Shown here piece by piece: positions 49,799 through 57,928 of a stretch of 64,000 nucleotides of DNA. The number at the start of each line of letters is the position of its first letter. Positions within the stretch are counted from its first letter, which is position 1. The position numbers and the translations under genes were made by a program. The stretch comes from Palsa-504 sp963822765 (GTDB lineage: Bacteria; Actinomycetota; Actinomycetes; Streptosporangiales; Streptosporangiaceae). The notes beneath the pieces are model-generated. The model was not told where the DNA came from. It did no database searches and saw only the letters and a list, made by a program, of their open reading frames with translations. The stretch spans positions 1 to 64,000 of the forward strand of contig CAWGJL010000039.1 in the NCBI GenBank assembly GCA_963822765.1. The letters are read 5' to 3'.

Positions 49799-50575
49799 GT
49801 GACCCAGCCGCCTGACCCACCGGCAGCGCCGTCCCTGGACGGCGTCCGCGCGCTCATCACCGGAGGCACCAGCGGCCTGGGCTTCGCCATGAGCGAGGCG
49901 CTCGCCGGCGCCGGAGCCCGGGTCGTCCTGACCGGCCGGACCGAGCAGCGCGTCCAAGACGCCGCCGAAAAGATCGCGCAGGCGACCGGGCTCGTCATGG
50001 ACGTCCGCGACGAGCGATCCGTCTCCGCGGGCGTCGATCGCACCCTCAGCACCCTCGGCGGCATCGACGTGCTGGTCAACAACGCCGGCCTCGGCATGCG
50101 CACCGTGAACCCTCACTTCATGACCGAACCGGCGGGCTTCTGGCAGGTCAGCCCCGACGGCTTCTGGGATCTTTTCGCTACCAACGTCCTGGGCTACTTC
50201 CTGGTCGCGCGGGCCGTCGTGCCGCACATGCTCGACGCCGGCCGCGGCAAGATCGTCAACATCTCGGTCAGCGAGACGACGATGCGCCGCCGGGGCTTCA
50301 CGCCCTACGGGCCATCCCGCGCGGCGACCGACGCGCTCTCCCACATCATGGCCGCTGACCTGGCCGGTACCGGCGTCGACGTGAACCTCCTGCTGCCCGG
50401 CGGCGCCACCCGGACCGGCATGACCCCGGATGAAGCGCCGGAGGACGCACGGGTCACCTGGCTCGACCCGGCGATCATGGGCCCGCCGATCTGCTGGCTC
50501 GCCTCCCGGGCCTCCGACGGCGTCACCGACCAGCGCATCGTCGCCACCGAGTTCGCGGCTCACCCGCCCGCCTGA
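49799..50575 (+). CDS. Short-chain dehydrogenase/reductase with Lys-to-Arg change
   Basis: The 258-residue product has the cofactor loop ALITGGTSGLGFAMSEAL, GGIDVLVNNAGLGM, the catalytic Ser in IVNISVSETTM, and Tyr170 in FTPYGPSRAATDALSHIMA. The Lys of the YxxxK motif is Arg174. The rest of the fold is normal, so it may be a slow or cofactor-binding-only enzyme. The C-terminus also deviates (EDARVTWLDPAIMGPPICWLASRASDGVTDQRIV). GTG start 49799. Confidence 0.87.
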   Translation: MTQPPDPPAAPSLDGVRALITGGTSGLGFAMSEALAGAGARVVLTGRTEQRVQDAAEKIAQATGLVMDVRDERSVSAGVDRTLSTLGGIDVLVNNAGLGMRTVNPHFMTEPAGFWQVSPDGFWDLFATNVLGYFLVARAVVPHMLDAGRGKIVNISVSETTMRRRGFTPYGPSRAATDALSHIMAADLAGTGVDVNLLLPGGATRTGMTPDEAPEDARVTWLDPAIMGPPICWLASRASDGVTDQRIVATEFAAHPPA

Positions 50576-50668
50576 CTGGGCGTGCCTCCCCGGCCGGTCG
50601 GCCCCCAGAGCAGGCCGTCGCGAGCTGGGGAAAATAGAGTCGGCCCAGCGGTCAGAACGGGGCAGCGC

Positions 50669-51718
50669 ATGGATATCAAGGGTGTGTGCTACGACACGGG
50701 ACGGGCTTACGGCGGCGGGTTCGTCACCCGGCGGGCCTTCGACCCGGCCATCACCCGCCGCGAGCTGCGGATCATCCGGGACGACCTGCACTGCAACGCG
50801 GTCCGGTTCCAGGGCACCGATACCGGCAGGCTGATGACCGCGGCCGCCGGCGCGCTCAAGCTGGGCGGCCTGCAGGTCTGGCTCTCCCCGGAGCTGTTCA
50901 AGAAGAGCCGGGAGGCGACCCTGGCCTACCTGGCCCAGGCAGCCGCCGCGGCCGAGTCGCTGCGCGAGCAGTTCCCCGGCCAGCTGGTCTTCTGCGTGGG
51001 CACCGAGTCCAGCCTGTTCACCCACGGGATCGTCCCCGGCCGGACGACCGGTCAGAAGATCGCGAGCATCCGCCGCGCGGGCGTGCACTCCGGCCCGTAC
51101 GCCACCGAGCTCCAGGCCTTCCTCGCCGAGGCGAGCATGAAAGTAAGGAAGGCATTCCAGGGGCCGATCACCTACGCCTCGACCCCGTTCGAGGTCGTCG
51201 ACTGGAGCCTGTTCGACGTCATCGGCGTCGACCACTACCGGAACTCCAAGAACGACCATCGCTACGCCGAGACGATCAGGCGCTACGTCGGGCAGGGCAA
51301 GCCCGTGGTCAACACCGAGTTCGGGCACAGCTCCTACCGCGGGGACCGGCCCGGCATGATGGAATTCGGCGAGATCGACATGATGTCGCTGGCGCTGCAC
51401 CGCATACCGCTCGCGGGACGGCTCGTCCGTCCCTGGCTCAAGCGCGGCACGTACGTCCGGGACGAGGAGCACCAGGCGCGCGAGCTCACCAAGACCCTCG
51501 CCATCCTGGACGCCGAGAGCGCGGACGGCGCCTTCATCTGGACCTTCGCCGACCCCTGGCTGACCCACAGCGCCGACCCGCGCCATGACCTGGACATGAC
51601 CTCCACCGCCCTGGTCAAGACCCGCGAGCGCGGCCACGGCACCGGAGGCCTGCCCTGGGAGCCCAAGCAGGCCTTCGGCGCGGTAGCCAGCTTCTACGCC
51701 GGGCAGCCCAGCTTGTGA
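50669..51718 (+). CDS. TIM-barrel protein of the actinobacterial 'abortive infection' glycosidase-like family
   Basis: The 349-residue soluble product reads MDIKGVCYDTGRAYGG, FDPAITRRELRIIRDDLHCNAVRFQGTD, GGLQVWLSPELFKKSREATL, FCVGTESSLFTHG, ITYASTPFEVVDWSLFDVIGVDHYRNSKN, GKPVVNTEFGHSSY and DGAFIWTFADPWLT. The pattern is a glycoside-hydrolase-like barrel: E in GTESSLF and E in NTEFGH occupy acid and nucleophile positions. Homologues are often labelled abortive infection protein without experimental basis known to me. No signal peptide. ATG 50669 follows GAACGGGG. Confidence 0.75.
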   Translation: MDIKGVCYDTGRAYGGGFVTRRAFDPAITRRELRIIRDDLHCNAVRFQGTDTGRLMTAAAGALKLGGLQVWLSPELFKKSREATLAYLAQAAAAAESLREQFPGQLVFCVGTESSLFTHGIVPGRTTGQKIASIRRAGVHSGPYATELQAFLAEASMKVRKAFQGPITYASTPFEVVDWSLFDVIGVDHYRNSKNDHRYAETIRRYVGQGKPVVNTEFGHSSYRGDRPGMMEFGEIDMMSLALHRIPLAGRLVRPWLKRGTYVRDEEHQARELTKTLAILDAESADGAFIWTFADPWLTHSADPRHDLDMTSTALVKTRERGHGTGGLPWEPKQAFGAVASFYAGQPSL

Positions 51719-51756
51719 AAGCATGCACAAAGCGCTTCCGCGGAAACGTACTTCGC

Positions 51757-53154
51757 CTAGGCCGGACGAATCGGGACGGTCGCGCGAATCCGCGTCGCCG
51801 GTCCGGTGACCACGACCACGGCCGTATCCGGCACCGCGGCGAGCGGCGGCGTCAGCCGCAGCCGGAACGCCTGTATGTCATCCCCGAACGTGTGCGGTTC
51901 GCCTGCGGCCGCCACGTGCCAGTTCCCGGTACCGTCCCGGAGCCACCAGGAGAAACCCGGCGTCCAGTTCCACTGGTACCGGTCCGCGAGCGGTGCCATG
52001 CCACTGCCCACCACGTGCAGGTGGCTCTCGCCCCCCGCCGAGCTCAGCCCGGCCAGCGCGAACCGGGCCCCGTCGACGTCGGGCAGGACGCAGGCCAGCG
52101 CCGCGAACACCTCAGGACCGCCGGCCAGCACCGGCGCGTCGATGACGCTGGCCCATGGCGCCGGGATCTGCGCCGCGGGCGCGATGGTGATGCCGTGCTC
52201 GGTCGCCCCGAACCGCCGGCCCAGCGCGGCGAGCTGGCCCGGTACCGGGCTATCGGGGGCGAGCGCACCCGCCTCGGTCAGCACCGCGATGATCTCTCCC
52301 GGTACCGGGCCCTGGACCGGCCCCCGGACATCCCCGCTGGCCAGAATGCGTTCCGCCTCGAGCACGAGCAGGCGTTCGCCCGGCGCGATCGCTACCGGCT
52401 CCGTCGATGACGACACAACCCAGCGTGCGCGTGCCGACGACCCCAGGGGGAGCCGTATCAGGTGGGTGCCGTCGCCAACCAGGTCAAGCCGCCGGATGCC
52501 GGCCGGGGGCGGCGGAGACAGCCGGATGATGCCCAGCCAGGTGCCCGCCCGGCCCTTGCCGCTCCGGAACCCGGCCGAGTAGCGAGCCCCGTGATCGTCC
52601 ACCGCCCAGAGCTGGTCATACGGCAGGTCGCGCGGGCTGACCAGTTCCGTCTCGCCGTGTGACCAGGGCATGCGCAGGGCCGCGGTGATCACGGCTTCGG
52701 TTCCGGCGCGCACCAGCGACATGAGCTGCAGGACCGACGGCCCGGGCAGCCGGAGCGCCCGCCCGATGGGCATGACCCGCATCGCCTGGGCCGTGCCGCG
52801 GCCAGCCCGCGACGCCGGTCCGCCGGACGGCGTGAACGACATCGTGTAGTGCAGCATGCCTCTCCTGTGATCCCAGTTCAGCATGATTCGCGACCGGGCC
52901 CTGATCGACCCGTCCAGATCAGCCCCGAGGAGGGCCAGGAACTCCTCGTCCACGGCGCCGGCCGCGACCAGGATCCGCCCGGCTCTGATGACCTTCCACA
53001 GCGCGGTCTCCGCGGTGGCGAACGGCCGCATGCCCGGATCGGCGCGGTCGTCCGGTCCGGCCGCGGCATCCAGGCCACGCATCTGATCCGCCACCCGCCG
53101 GAGCTCGGCCTCGGCCCGCAGCCGCAGGTAGGTCTCGGCCCGCTCGTCACTCAC
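51757..53154 (-). CDS. Large hypothetical protein cotranscribed with a WYL regulator
   Basis: A 465-residue protein I do not recognise. The first 100 residues are helical and acidic (ETYLRLRAEAELRRVADQMRGLDAAAG; LWKVIRAGRILVAAGAVDEEFLALLGADLDG). A beta-rich middle follows (HLIRLPLGSSARARWVVSSSTEPVAIAPGERLLVLEAERIL) and an alpha/beta end (YQWNWTPGFSWWLRDGTGNWHVAAAGEPHTF). GTG 53154 overlaps the stop of the WYL gene by eight bases, so the two are translated together. No signal peptide or catalytic motif. Confidence 0.55.
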   Translation of the reverse strand: MSDERAETYLRLRAEAELRRVADQMRGLDAAAGPDDRADPGMRPFATAETALWKVIRAGRILVAAGAVDEEFLALLGADLDGSIRARSRIMLNWDHRRGMLHYTMSFTPSGGPASRAGRGTAQAMRVMPIGRALRLPGPSVLQLMSLVRAGTEAVITAALRMPWSHGETELVSPRDLPYDQLWAVDDHGARYSAGFRSGKGRAGTWLGIIRLSPPPPAGIRRLDLVGDGTHLIRLPLGSSARARWVVSSSTEPVAIAPGERLLVLEAERILASGDVRGPVQGPVPGEIIAVLTEAGALAPDSPVPGQLAALGRRFGATEHGITIAPAAQIPAPWASVIDAPVLAGGPEVFAALACVLPDVDGARFALAGLSSAGGESHLHVVGSGMAPLADRYQWNWTPGFSWWLRDGTGNWHVAAAGEPHTFGDDIQAFRLRLTPPLAAVPDTAVVVVTGPATRIRATVPIRPA

Positions 53155-54118
53155 CCGTCAAGCCTGCACCCCCGGCCCGCTGAAAACGCCCGGCCAGCAC
53201 ACTAAGCGCCGACACCAGTTCCGGCGCGTCCACCACCGTGAAGTCGGCGTCCAGCAGGCCCAGATACAAGGCCAGCATCTCCGGATAGTCCGAACCCGGC
53301 TCGAACACGCACCGGTCCGGCCCCAGCGACGTGACCTCCACCGGGATGGGCAGCCGGCCCCGCACATGCGATGCGGGCGCGTGCACGATCACCCGTGCCC
53401 GGTACCGCCAGGTCGCAGCGCCCGCGCCGCGGGCCACCTGCGCCGCGATCTCCCGGTCCGGCGGCAGCGCCCGCGGCGCGAACCGTGGCCCCGGCGGCGG
53501 ACGCAAAGCGATCCGGTCCACCCGGAACGTCCGCCAGGCGTCCCGGTCCACGTCCCACGCCACCAGGTACCAGCGCCCCCGGTCGTGCACCAGCCGGTAC
53601 GGCTCGACCGAACGCCGGCTGGCGGTCCCGGAATGCGCCTGGTAGCCGAACCGGAGCCGCTCATGGTCCCGGCACGCGCCCGCGATCAGCGTCAGCACGT
53701 TCGGATCCACCTGCGGCCCCCGCCAGGCCACGGGAAGCGCAACACCCTGGAACGCGCTGACCCGGTGCCGCAGCCGCGACGGCAGCACCTGCTGCAGCTT
53801 GGCCAGCGCCCGTACCGAGGCCTCCTCGATCCCCGCGACCGAACCGCTCGCGGCCGTCCGCAGCCCGATCACCACCGCCACCGCCTCCTCGTCGTCGAGC
53901 AGCAGCGGCGGCAGCGCGCCGCCCGCGCCGAGCCGGTACCCGCCGGCCACCCCCGGCCGCGCGTTCACCGGGTAGCCGAGCCGCCGCAGCCGGTCCACAT
54001 CGTGACGGATGGTGCGGGTGGTGACGCCAAGCCGCGAAGCGAGCTCGGCGCTGGTCCAGTCCCGCCGCCCCTGCAGCAGCGACAGCAGGCGCAGCAGCCG
54101 CGCGGACGTTTCTGCCAT
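53147..54118 (-). CDS. WYL-domain transcriptional regulator (DeoR-like HTH)
   Basis: The 323-residue product has an N-terminal winged helix (ARLLRLLSLLQGRRDWTSAELASRLGVTTRTIRHDVDRLRRLGYPV), then a WYL domain (RLRFGYQAHSGTASRRSVEPYRLVHDRGRWYLVAWDVDRDAWRTFRVDRI) and the C-terminal WCX part. WYL domains bind nucleic acid or nucleotide-like ligands and often control defence and stress genes. It is divergent from the epoxide hydrolase gene with an inverted repeat between. Confidence 0.9.
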   Translation of the reverse strand: MAETSARLLRLLSLLQGRRDWTSAELASRLGVTTRTIRHDVDRLRRLGYPVNARPGVAGGYRLGAGGALPPLLLDDEEAVAVVIGLRTAASGSVAGIEEASVRALAKLQQVLPSRLRHRVSAFQGVALPVAWRGPQVDPNVLTLIAGACRDHERLRFGYQAHSGTASRRSVEPYRLVHDRGRWYLVAWDVDRDAWRTFRVDRIALRPPPGPRFAPRALPPDREIAAQVARGAGAATWRYRARVIVHAPASHVRGRLPIPVEVTSLGPDRCVFEPGSDYPEMLALYLGLLDADFTVVDAPELVSALSVLAGRFQRAGGAGLTGE

Positions 54119-54139
54119 GAGCCAATAATGGCCGGCAAT

Positions 54140-54171
54140 CTAGGAACGATTCCTTCCGCGATTCTTCCTAG
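54140..54171. promoter_or_regulatory. Inverted repeat between WYL regulator and epoxide hydrolase
   Basis: Arms CTAGGAA (54140-54146) and TTCCTAG (54165-54171), perfect, separated by 18 bases with a further GATTCCTTCC segment. It ends nine bases before the epoxide hydrolase ATG, so a bound protein would block it. Confidence 0.65.
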
Positions 54172-54180
54172 TCTCATCCC

Positions 54181-55305
54181 ATGAGCGACAACATCCGGCC
54201 CTTCCGCATCGAGATTCCCCAGTCCGACCTCGACTACCTGCACCACCGGCTGGCCACCGCCCGCTGGCCCGGCGACCTGCCCGGCACCGGCTGGACCCGC
54301 GGCATCCCCGCGGACTACCTCTCCGAACTCGCCGAGTACTGGCACCAGGACTACGACTGGCGCGCCGCGGAAACGAACCTCAACGCCTACCCGCAGTTCA
54401 CCACCGTGATCGACGGCCAGACCGTCCACTTCCTGCACGTCACCTCAGCCAAGCCCGATGCCAAGCCGCTGCTCATCACCCACGGCTTCCCCAGCTCGGT
54501 CGCCGAGTTCGGCCACCTGATCGAGCCGCTGGTCAACCCCGCCGCCGGCCAGGCCTTCCACGTCATCGCGCCGTCCCTGCCCGGCTACGCCTTCTCCACC
54601 CCGCTCAGCTCGGCCGGCTGGACCATGGGCCGCACCGCCCGCGCCTGGGCCGAGCTGATGCGCCGGCTCGGCTACCGGCGCTACGGCGTGCACGGCGGCG
54701 ACATCGGCGGCGGCGTCTCCGGAATGGTGGCGGGCCTGGACCGGGAGCACGTGACCGGCGTCCACGTCGTCACCGACCCCCTGACCGCCGCCGCCGTCGC
54801 CACGTTCATCCCCGGTATGGCCGACCGGCTCGACCACGGCAACCCGGTCGACAAGCTGGCCCTGGACCGGATGGACGCGTTCACGACCGAAGGCTCGGGC
54901 TACCTGGCCATCCAGAACAGCCGGCCGCAGACCATCGGCTACGGCCTGACTGACTCGCCGCTGCTGCAGCTGGCCTGGATCGCCGAGAAGGTCCACGAGT
55001 GGACCGAACTGCCCGTCGACCGCGACCAGCTGCTCACCACGGTCAGCCTGTACTGGTTCACCCGCTCGGGTGCCAGCGCCGCGCACACCCTGTACGAGCA
55101 GGCGCACTCCTCGGACTGGGGTGCCCCGCCCGCGGTGCCGCAGGGCTTCGCGGTGTTCGGCGCCGACGAGACGGTCCGCAGGCTGGTTCCCGCCCCGCCC
55201 GGCTCCCACTGGACCGAGTTCCCGCACGCCAGGCACTTCCCGGCCATGGAAGCCCCCGCCGACCTGGCCGCCGACCTCCAGGCGTTCTTCGCCCCCCTGT
55301 CGTGA
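54181..55305 (+). CDS. Epoxide hydrolase (EHN domain, alpha/beta hydrolase)
   Basis: The 374-residue product starts with the EHN segment FRIEIPQSDLDYLHHRLATARWP ... GWTRGIPADYLSELAEYW, followed by PLLITHGFPSSVAEF (HGFP oxyanion loop), GYRRYGVHGGDIGGGVS (nucleophile Asp), and a C-terminal HWTEFPHARHFPAMEAP with the catalytic His. It is of the microsomal epoxide hydrolase type; it should open epoxides by covalent catalysis, in the cytoplasm. Probably controlled by the divergent WYL regulator. Confidence 0.92.
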   Translation: MSDNIRPFRIEIPQSDLDYLHHRLATARWPGDLPGTGWTRGIPADYLSELAEYWHQDYDWRAAETNLNAYPQFTTVIDGQTVHFLHVTSAKPDAKPLLITHGFPSSVAEFGHLIEPLVNPAAGQAFHVIAPSLPGYAFSTPLSSAGWTMGRTARAWAELMRRLGYRRYGVHGGDIGGGVSGMVAGLDREHVTGVHVVTDPLTAAAVATFIPGMADRLDHGNPVDKLALDRMDAFTTEGSGYLAIQNSRPQTIGYGLTDSPLLQLAWIAEKVHEWTELPVDRDQLLTTVSLYWFTRSGASAAHTLYEQAHSSDWGAPPAVPQGFAVFGADETVRRLVPAPPGSHWTEFPHARHFPAMEAPADLAADLQAFFAPLS

Positions 55306-55315
55306 CCGGCGGGCG

Positions 55316-55758
55316 TCAGCAGTGATCCCGGCCCGCGATGATCTCGGCCAGCGCGGCGCGGAAATGCTCCCGGTCGGCCGGGGCCAGCGGCGCCACGAGA
55401 CGGCTGAGCTCCGCGCCGACCTCGGTGTGGAAGGCGGCCGCGGCCCGCCGGCCTCGGTCAGCGTCGCCTGCAGGGCCCGCCGGTCGCCCGGCACGGATGA
55501 CCGGCGAGCCAGGCCGCGCCGCTCCGCCCGGTCCATGAGCCCGGTGAGCGCCGCCTTCTCCACGCCGAAGCAGTGGGCCAGCTCGGCCATGCCCCGGGGG
55601 CCATCCAGCAGGACGCACAGCAGCCTGGCCTGGACCGGAGTCAGGTCGTGGCGTTCGGCGACGCACGCGTAGATGGCCTGCACCGCGGTGGCGAGCTGAA
55701 GCAGGCCGCGGGCGACGCCGGGACCCGGCTCGTCCCCCGCTTGCGCCGTCTCACCCAC
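55316..55758 (-). pseudogene. MarR-family regulator, frameshifted
   Basis: From GTG 55758 the frame reads GLLQLATAVQAIYACVAERHDLTPVQARLLCVLLDGPRGMAELAHCFGVEKAALTGLMDRAERRGLARRSSVPGDRRALQATLTEAG, a normal MarR winged helix. Near 55450 the frame changes; RRAAAAFHTEVGAELSRLVAPLAPADREHFRAALAEIIAG, the expected dimerisation helix, is in the next frame to 55316. One base is missing in a run of GGCCGG-type sequence. The DNA-binding half is intact. Confidence 0.8.
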
Positions 55759-55870
55759 CTCACTACAGTACAGGTCGGAGATAGTTAAGGTCGTTAATAA
55801 TATTTTATCCGAACGAACATGCCTGCGTGCGGCCGGTTCACGTGTCGTGCGCCGCCCCTCGTGGAGAGCA

Positions 55871-55965
55871 ATGGTGTCGAAGCTACTGGTCATCGTCGGG
55901 AGCACGCGTCCGGGACGGGCGGCGGACCTCGTGCTGCCCTGGGTCACCTCGCGGGCTGCGCAAAA
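55871..55965 (+). pseudogene. NADPH-dependent FMN reductase N-terminal fragment
   Basis: The frame from ATG 55871 reads MVSKLLVIVGSTRPGRAADL then VLPWVTSRAA, the flavin-binding loop GSTRPGR of the NADPH-dependent FMN reductase family. About 30 codons remain before the sequence changes into the start of the nitroreductase gene. It is a deletion remnant upstream of ddn and next to the broken marR, which together look like a former regulator-reductase pair. Confidence 0.6.
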
Positions 55966-55969
55966 TCTC

Positions 55970-56442
55970 ATGAGCTTCGACACCACCGCAGGAACCCGCG
56001 GCGGCCGCCAGCCGCCGGATTCGCCGCCCGCCTGAGCAACAAGCTGATAGCCGGCCGGGTCCGCAAGGGCGGGGCCAGGTTCCTGGGCTTCAACGCCCTG
56101 GTCCTGACCACGATCGGTCGCAAGACCGGGGCCGAGCGCAGCGTCCCGGTCGGCTGGTTTCCCGGCCCCGACGGCAGCCGCCTGATCGTCGCGTCGGCGG
56201 CCGGGGCGACGGGGAACCCGGCCTGGTACTACAACCTCGCCGCCCATCCCGACCAGGTCCAGATCGAGGTCGAGGGCCAGCACGTGCCGGTGACCGCCGA
56301 GCAACTCCACGGGCCCGAACGGGCGCAGGCCTGGCAGCAGATCCTCACCGCCGCGCCCCGGTTCGCCAAGTACCAGCAGAAGACCGACCGCGAGCTCCCG
56401 ATCATCCGCCTGACCCCCCGCTCCGCCCCCGAGTCAGCCTGA
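55970..56442 (+). pseudogene. F420-dependent (Ddn-type) nitroreductase family gene, frameshifted
   Basis: ATG 55970 opens MSFDTTAGTRGGRQPP; near 56018 one base is missing and GFAARLSNKLIAGRVRKGGARFLGFNALVLTTIGRKTGAERSVPVGWFP continues in the next frame. The rest is undisturbed to 56442 (SAAGATGNPAWYYNLAAHPDQVQIEVEGQHVPVTAEQL ... YQQKTDRELPIIRLTPR). The TIGRKTG and NPAWYYN motifs define the deazaflavin-dependent nitroreductase family. Joining both parts gives a normal length of about 157 residues. Confidence 0.78.
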
Positions 56443-56464
56443 GCGCACCGGGTAGGTTCCTGAC

Positions 56465-56758
56465 ATGAGCCAGACCGGAGATTCGCGCGACGCCGATGAG
56501 CAGGCCCTGCTCGGGCTGCTGCCAGCAGATGGCAGCCGGGTGGACAACACGGAGATCCGGAGCCGACTCGGCTGGGACACCGAGCGTTATGCCGGTGCCT
56601 GCCTTCGCCTGGAAGAGCGGGGGTCCGTGCTGAGCGGGCCAGGCTGCGGCGGGAGCGTCGGAGGTGCCCGTCACGATTCCGCACGCCCGGACCGGCGAGT
56701 GCGATATCGGCGACCGCGACGGCGTGTCGTGTCGGGTTTAGGACCTCATGACCGATAG
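56465..56758 (+). CDS. Winged-helix fragment, probably truncated
   Basis: The first 65 residues read DEQALLGLLPADGSRVDNTEIRSRLGWDTERYAGACLRLEERGSVLSGPGCGGSV. This pattern (LLPADGS..N..LR..LGWD.+RY...+.RL...G.+..G+G+GGSV) is a winged-helix domain found at the start of larger actinobacterial DNA-modification or defence-type proteins. After GGSV the frame turns into Arg-rich sequence without a pattern, so the remainder of the protein has been lost. Function unknown. Confidence 0.45.
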   Translation: MSQTGDSRDADEQALLGLLPADGSRVDNTEIRSRLGWDTERYAGACLRLEERGSVLSGPGCGGSVGGARHDSARPDRRVRYRRPRRRVVSGLGPHDR

Positions 56759-56803
56759 CATCCAAATCAGTTCGTTCTGTCGTGTTCGTCCGAGGTATCC
56801 CAG

Positions 56804-57928
56804 TTGAAGATCGTCCCTGTCCCCGTCACGCCGCACCCGCTGGCCACGGCCATCGCGCCCGGCATCTACCCCTACCTCGGCGGCTCGGCTGAGCCTAGCC
56901 TGCTGCGGTCCGTCGTGGCCGCCTGCGGTGGCGCCGTGGTGTCCGGCAGGCGAGGCGCGAAGCTAGCCGCGCGGACACCGGGGGTCCTGGTCGATCCGGC
57001 GGCGTACGGCGTACCGGCCGCCGCCGATTCCGGTCCGCTGTTTGACTACGACGAATGGCTGACGCGCCAGCAAGCCGCGGGTGTCCCGCTCGTCCTCACC
57101 GACACGCCCCGGATCCGGAACGACGACCGGTCCGCGCTGCGCAAGGCGCTGGCCCGCTGGGCCTCGATCGACGACCCCACCCTGGTGGTCCTGCCCCTGG
57201 AACCGTGGTGGCTCCGCGAGGGGCTCACGCACCTCATCGAGGAGGTCCGGGCCGCCGGGCGGCCGGTGGCGATCGTCTTGCTGCACCACTACAACGGCCT
57301 CAAGACCGCCCGGACCGTAGCGGGCCTGCTGACGTTCATCGCCGAGATCGAGCCGCTGCCGGCCGTCCTGCTGCGGTCCGACATCTCCGCCGTCGGCGCG
57401 GTCGCCTACCGGGCGTTCGCCGGCTTCGTCGGCTGGTCGGCAAATACCCGGCACGGGCCGCTGCCCATGCGCCGGCCCGATCGCGCCGACGGCGAAGACG
57501 CGCGCGACGATTCCCCGTCGGTCTTCGTGCCCGCGCTGCACGACTACGTCAAGACCAGCAAGCTCCCCGCGCTGGCTCGCGACCGGCGAACGAGCATCTT
57601 GCGCTGCGACGATCCGGTCTGCCGCGGCGGCAGCCTGCTGGACATCGCCGAGCTCACCGAGACCGACGTCCGGGCCTGCCGGCTGCTCGCGAGCAGGCAC
57701 AACGTGGCCAGCACCGAGCAACTCGCCCGCCGCATCCTCACCGCCGCCGAACCGCGTGACGCCTGGCGGGACGCCTGCCAGGCCGGAGCGGAGGCGAGCG
57801 CCGCGCTGACCGAAAGCGGGGTTAGCCTGCCCGCCTCACGCTGGCTCCGCCAGTGGCTGGACCTCGGCCCGCGCCCGAGCGCGCTCGCCGAGCCACCGCC
57901 GGTAGACCTTCTCCTCCAGCAGCCATGA
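56804..57928 (+). CDS. TGT-like (queuine transglycosylase superfamily) protein with reduced zinc motif
   Basis: A 374-residue soluble protein from TTG 56804 (after GAGGTATCCCAG). The C-terminal part reads FVPALHDYVKTSKLPALARDRRTSILRCDDPVCRGGSLLDIAELTETDVRACRLLASRHNVASTEQL. That resembles the zinc site of tRNA-guanine transglycosylases (CxCxxC then HN after about 25 residues), with Cys268, Cys273 and His299 in place but only two of the three cysteines. The middle looks like TIM-barrel strands (VPLVLTDTPRIR; PTLVVLPLEPWWLREGL; PVAIVLLHHYNGL; PAVLLRSDISAVG). Such a protein could act on queuine/7-deazaguanine or be a diverged relative. Its last 93 bases overlap the opposite-strand gene. Confidence 0.5.
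   Translation: MKIVPVPVTPHPLATAIAPGIYPYLGGSAEPSLLRSVVAACGGAVVSGRRGAKLAARTPGVLVDPAAYGVPAAADSGPLFDYDEWLTRQQAAGVPLVLTDTPRIRNDDRSALRKALARWASIDDPTLVVLPLEPWWLREGLTHLIEEVRAAGRPVAIVLLHHYNGLKTARTVAGLLTFIAEIEPLPAVLLRSDISAVGAVAYRAFAGFVGWSANTRHGPLPMRRPDRADGEDARDDSPSVFVPALHDYVKTSKLPALARDRRTSILRCDDPVCRGGSLLDIAELTETDVRACRLLASRHNVASTEQLARRILTAAEPRDAWRDACQAGAEASAALTESGVSLPASRWLRQWLDLGPRPSALAEPPPVDLLLQQP

Noticed and set aside
47740..51718. P450, methyltransferase, SDR and TIM-barrel genes as a biosynthetic gene cluster
   Set aside because: No core scaffold-forming enzyme (PKS, NRPS, terpene or RiPP) is present, and the genes lie in different directions.
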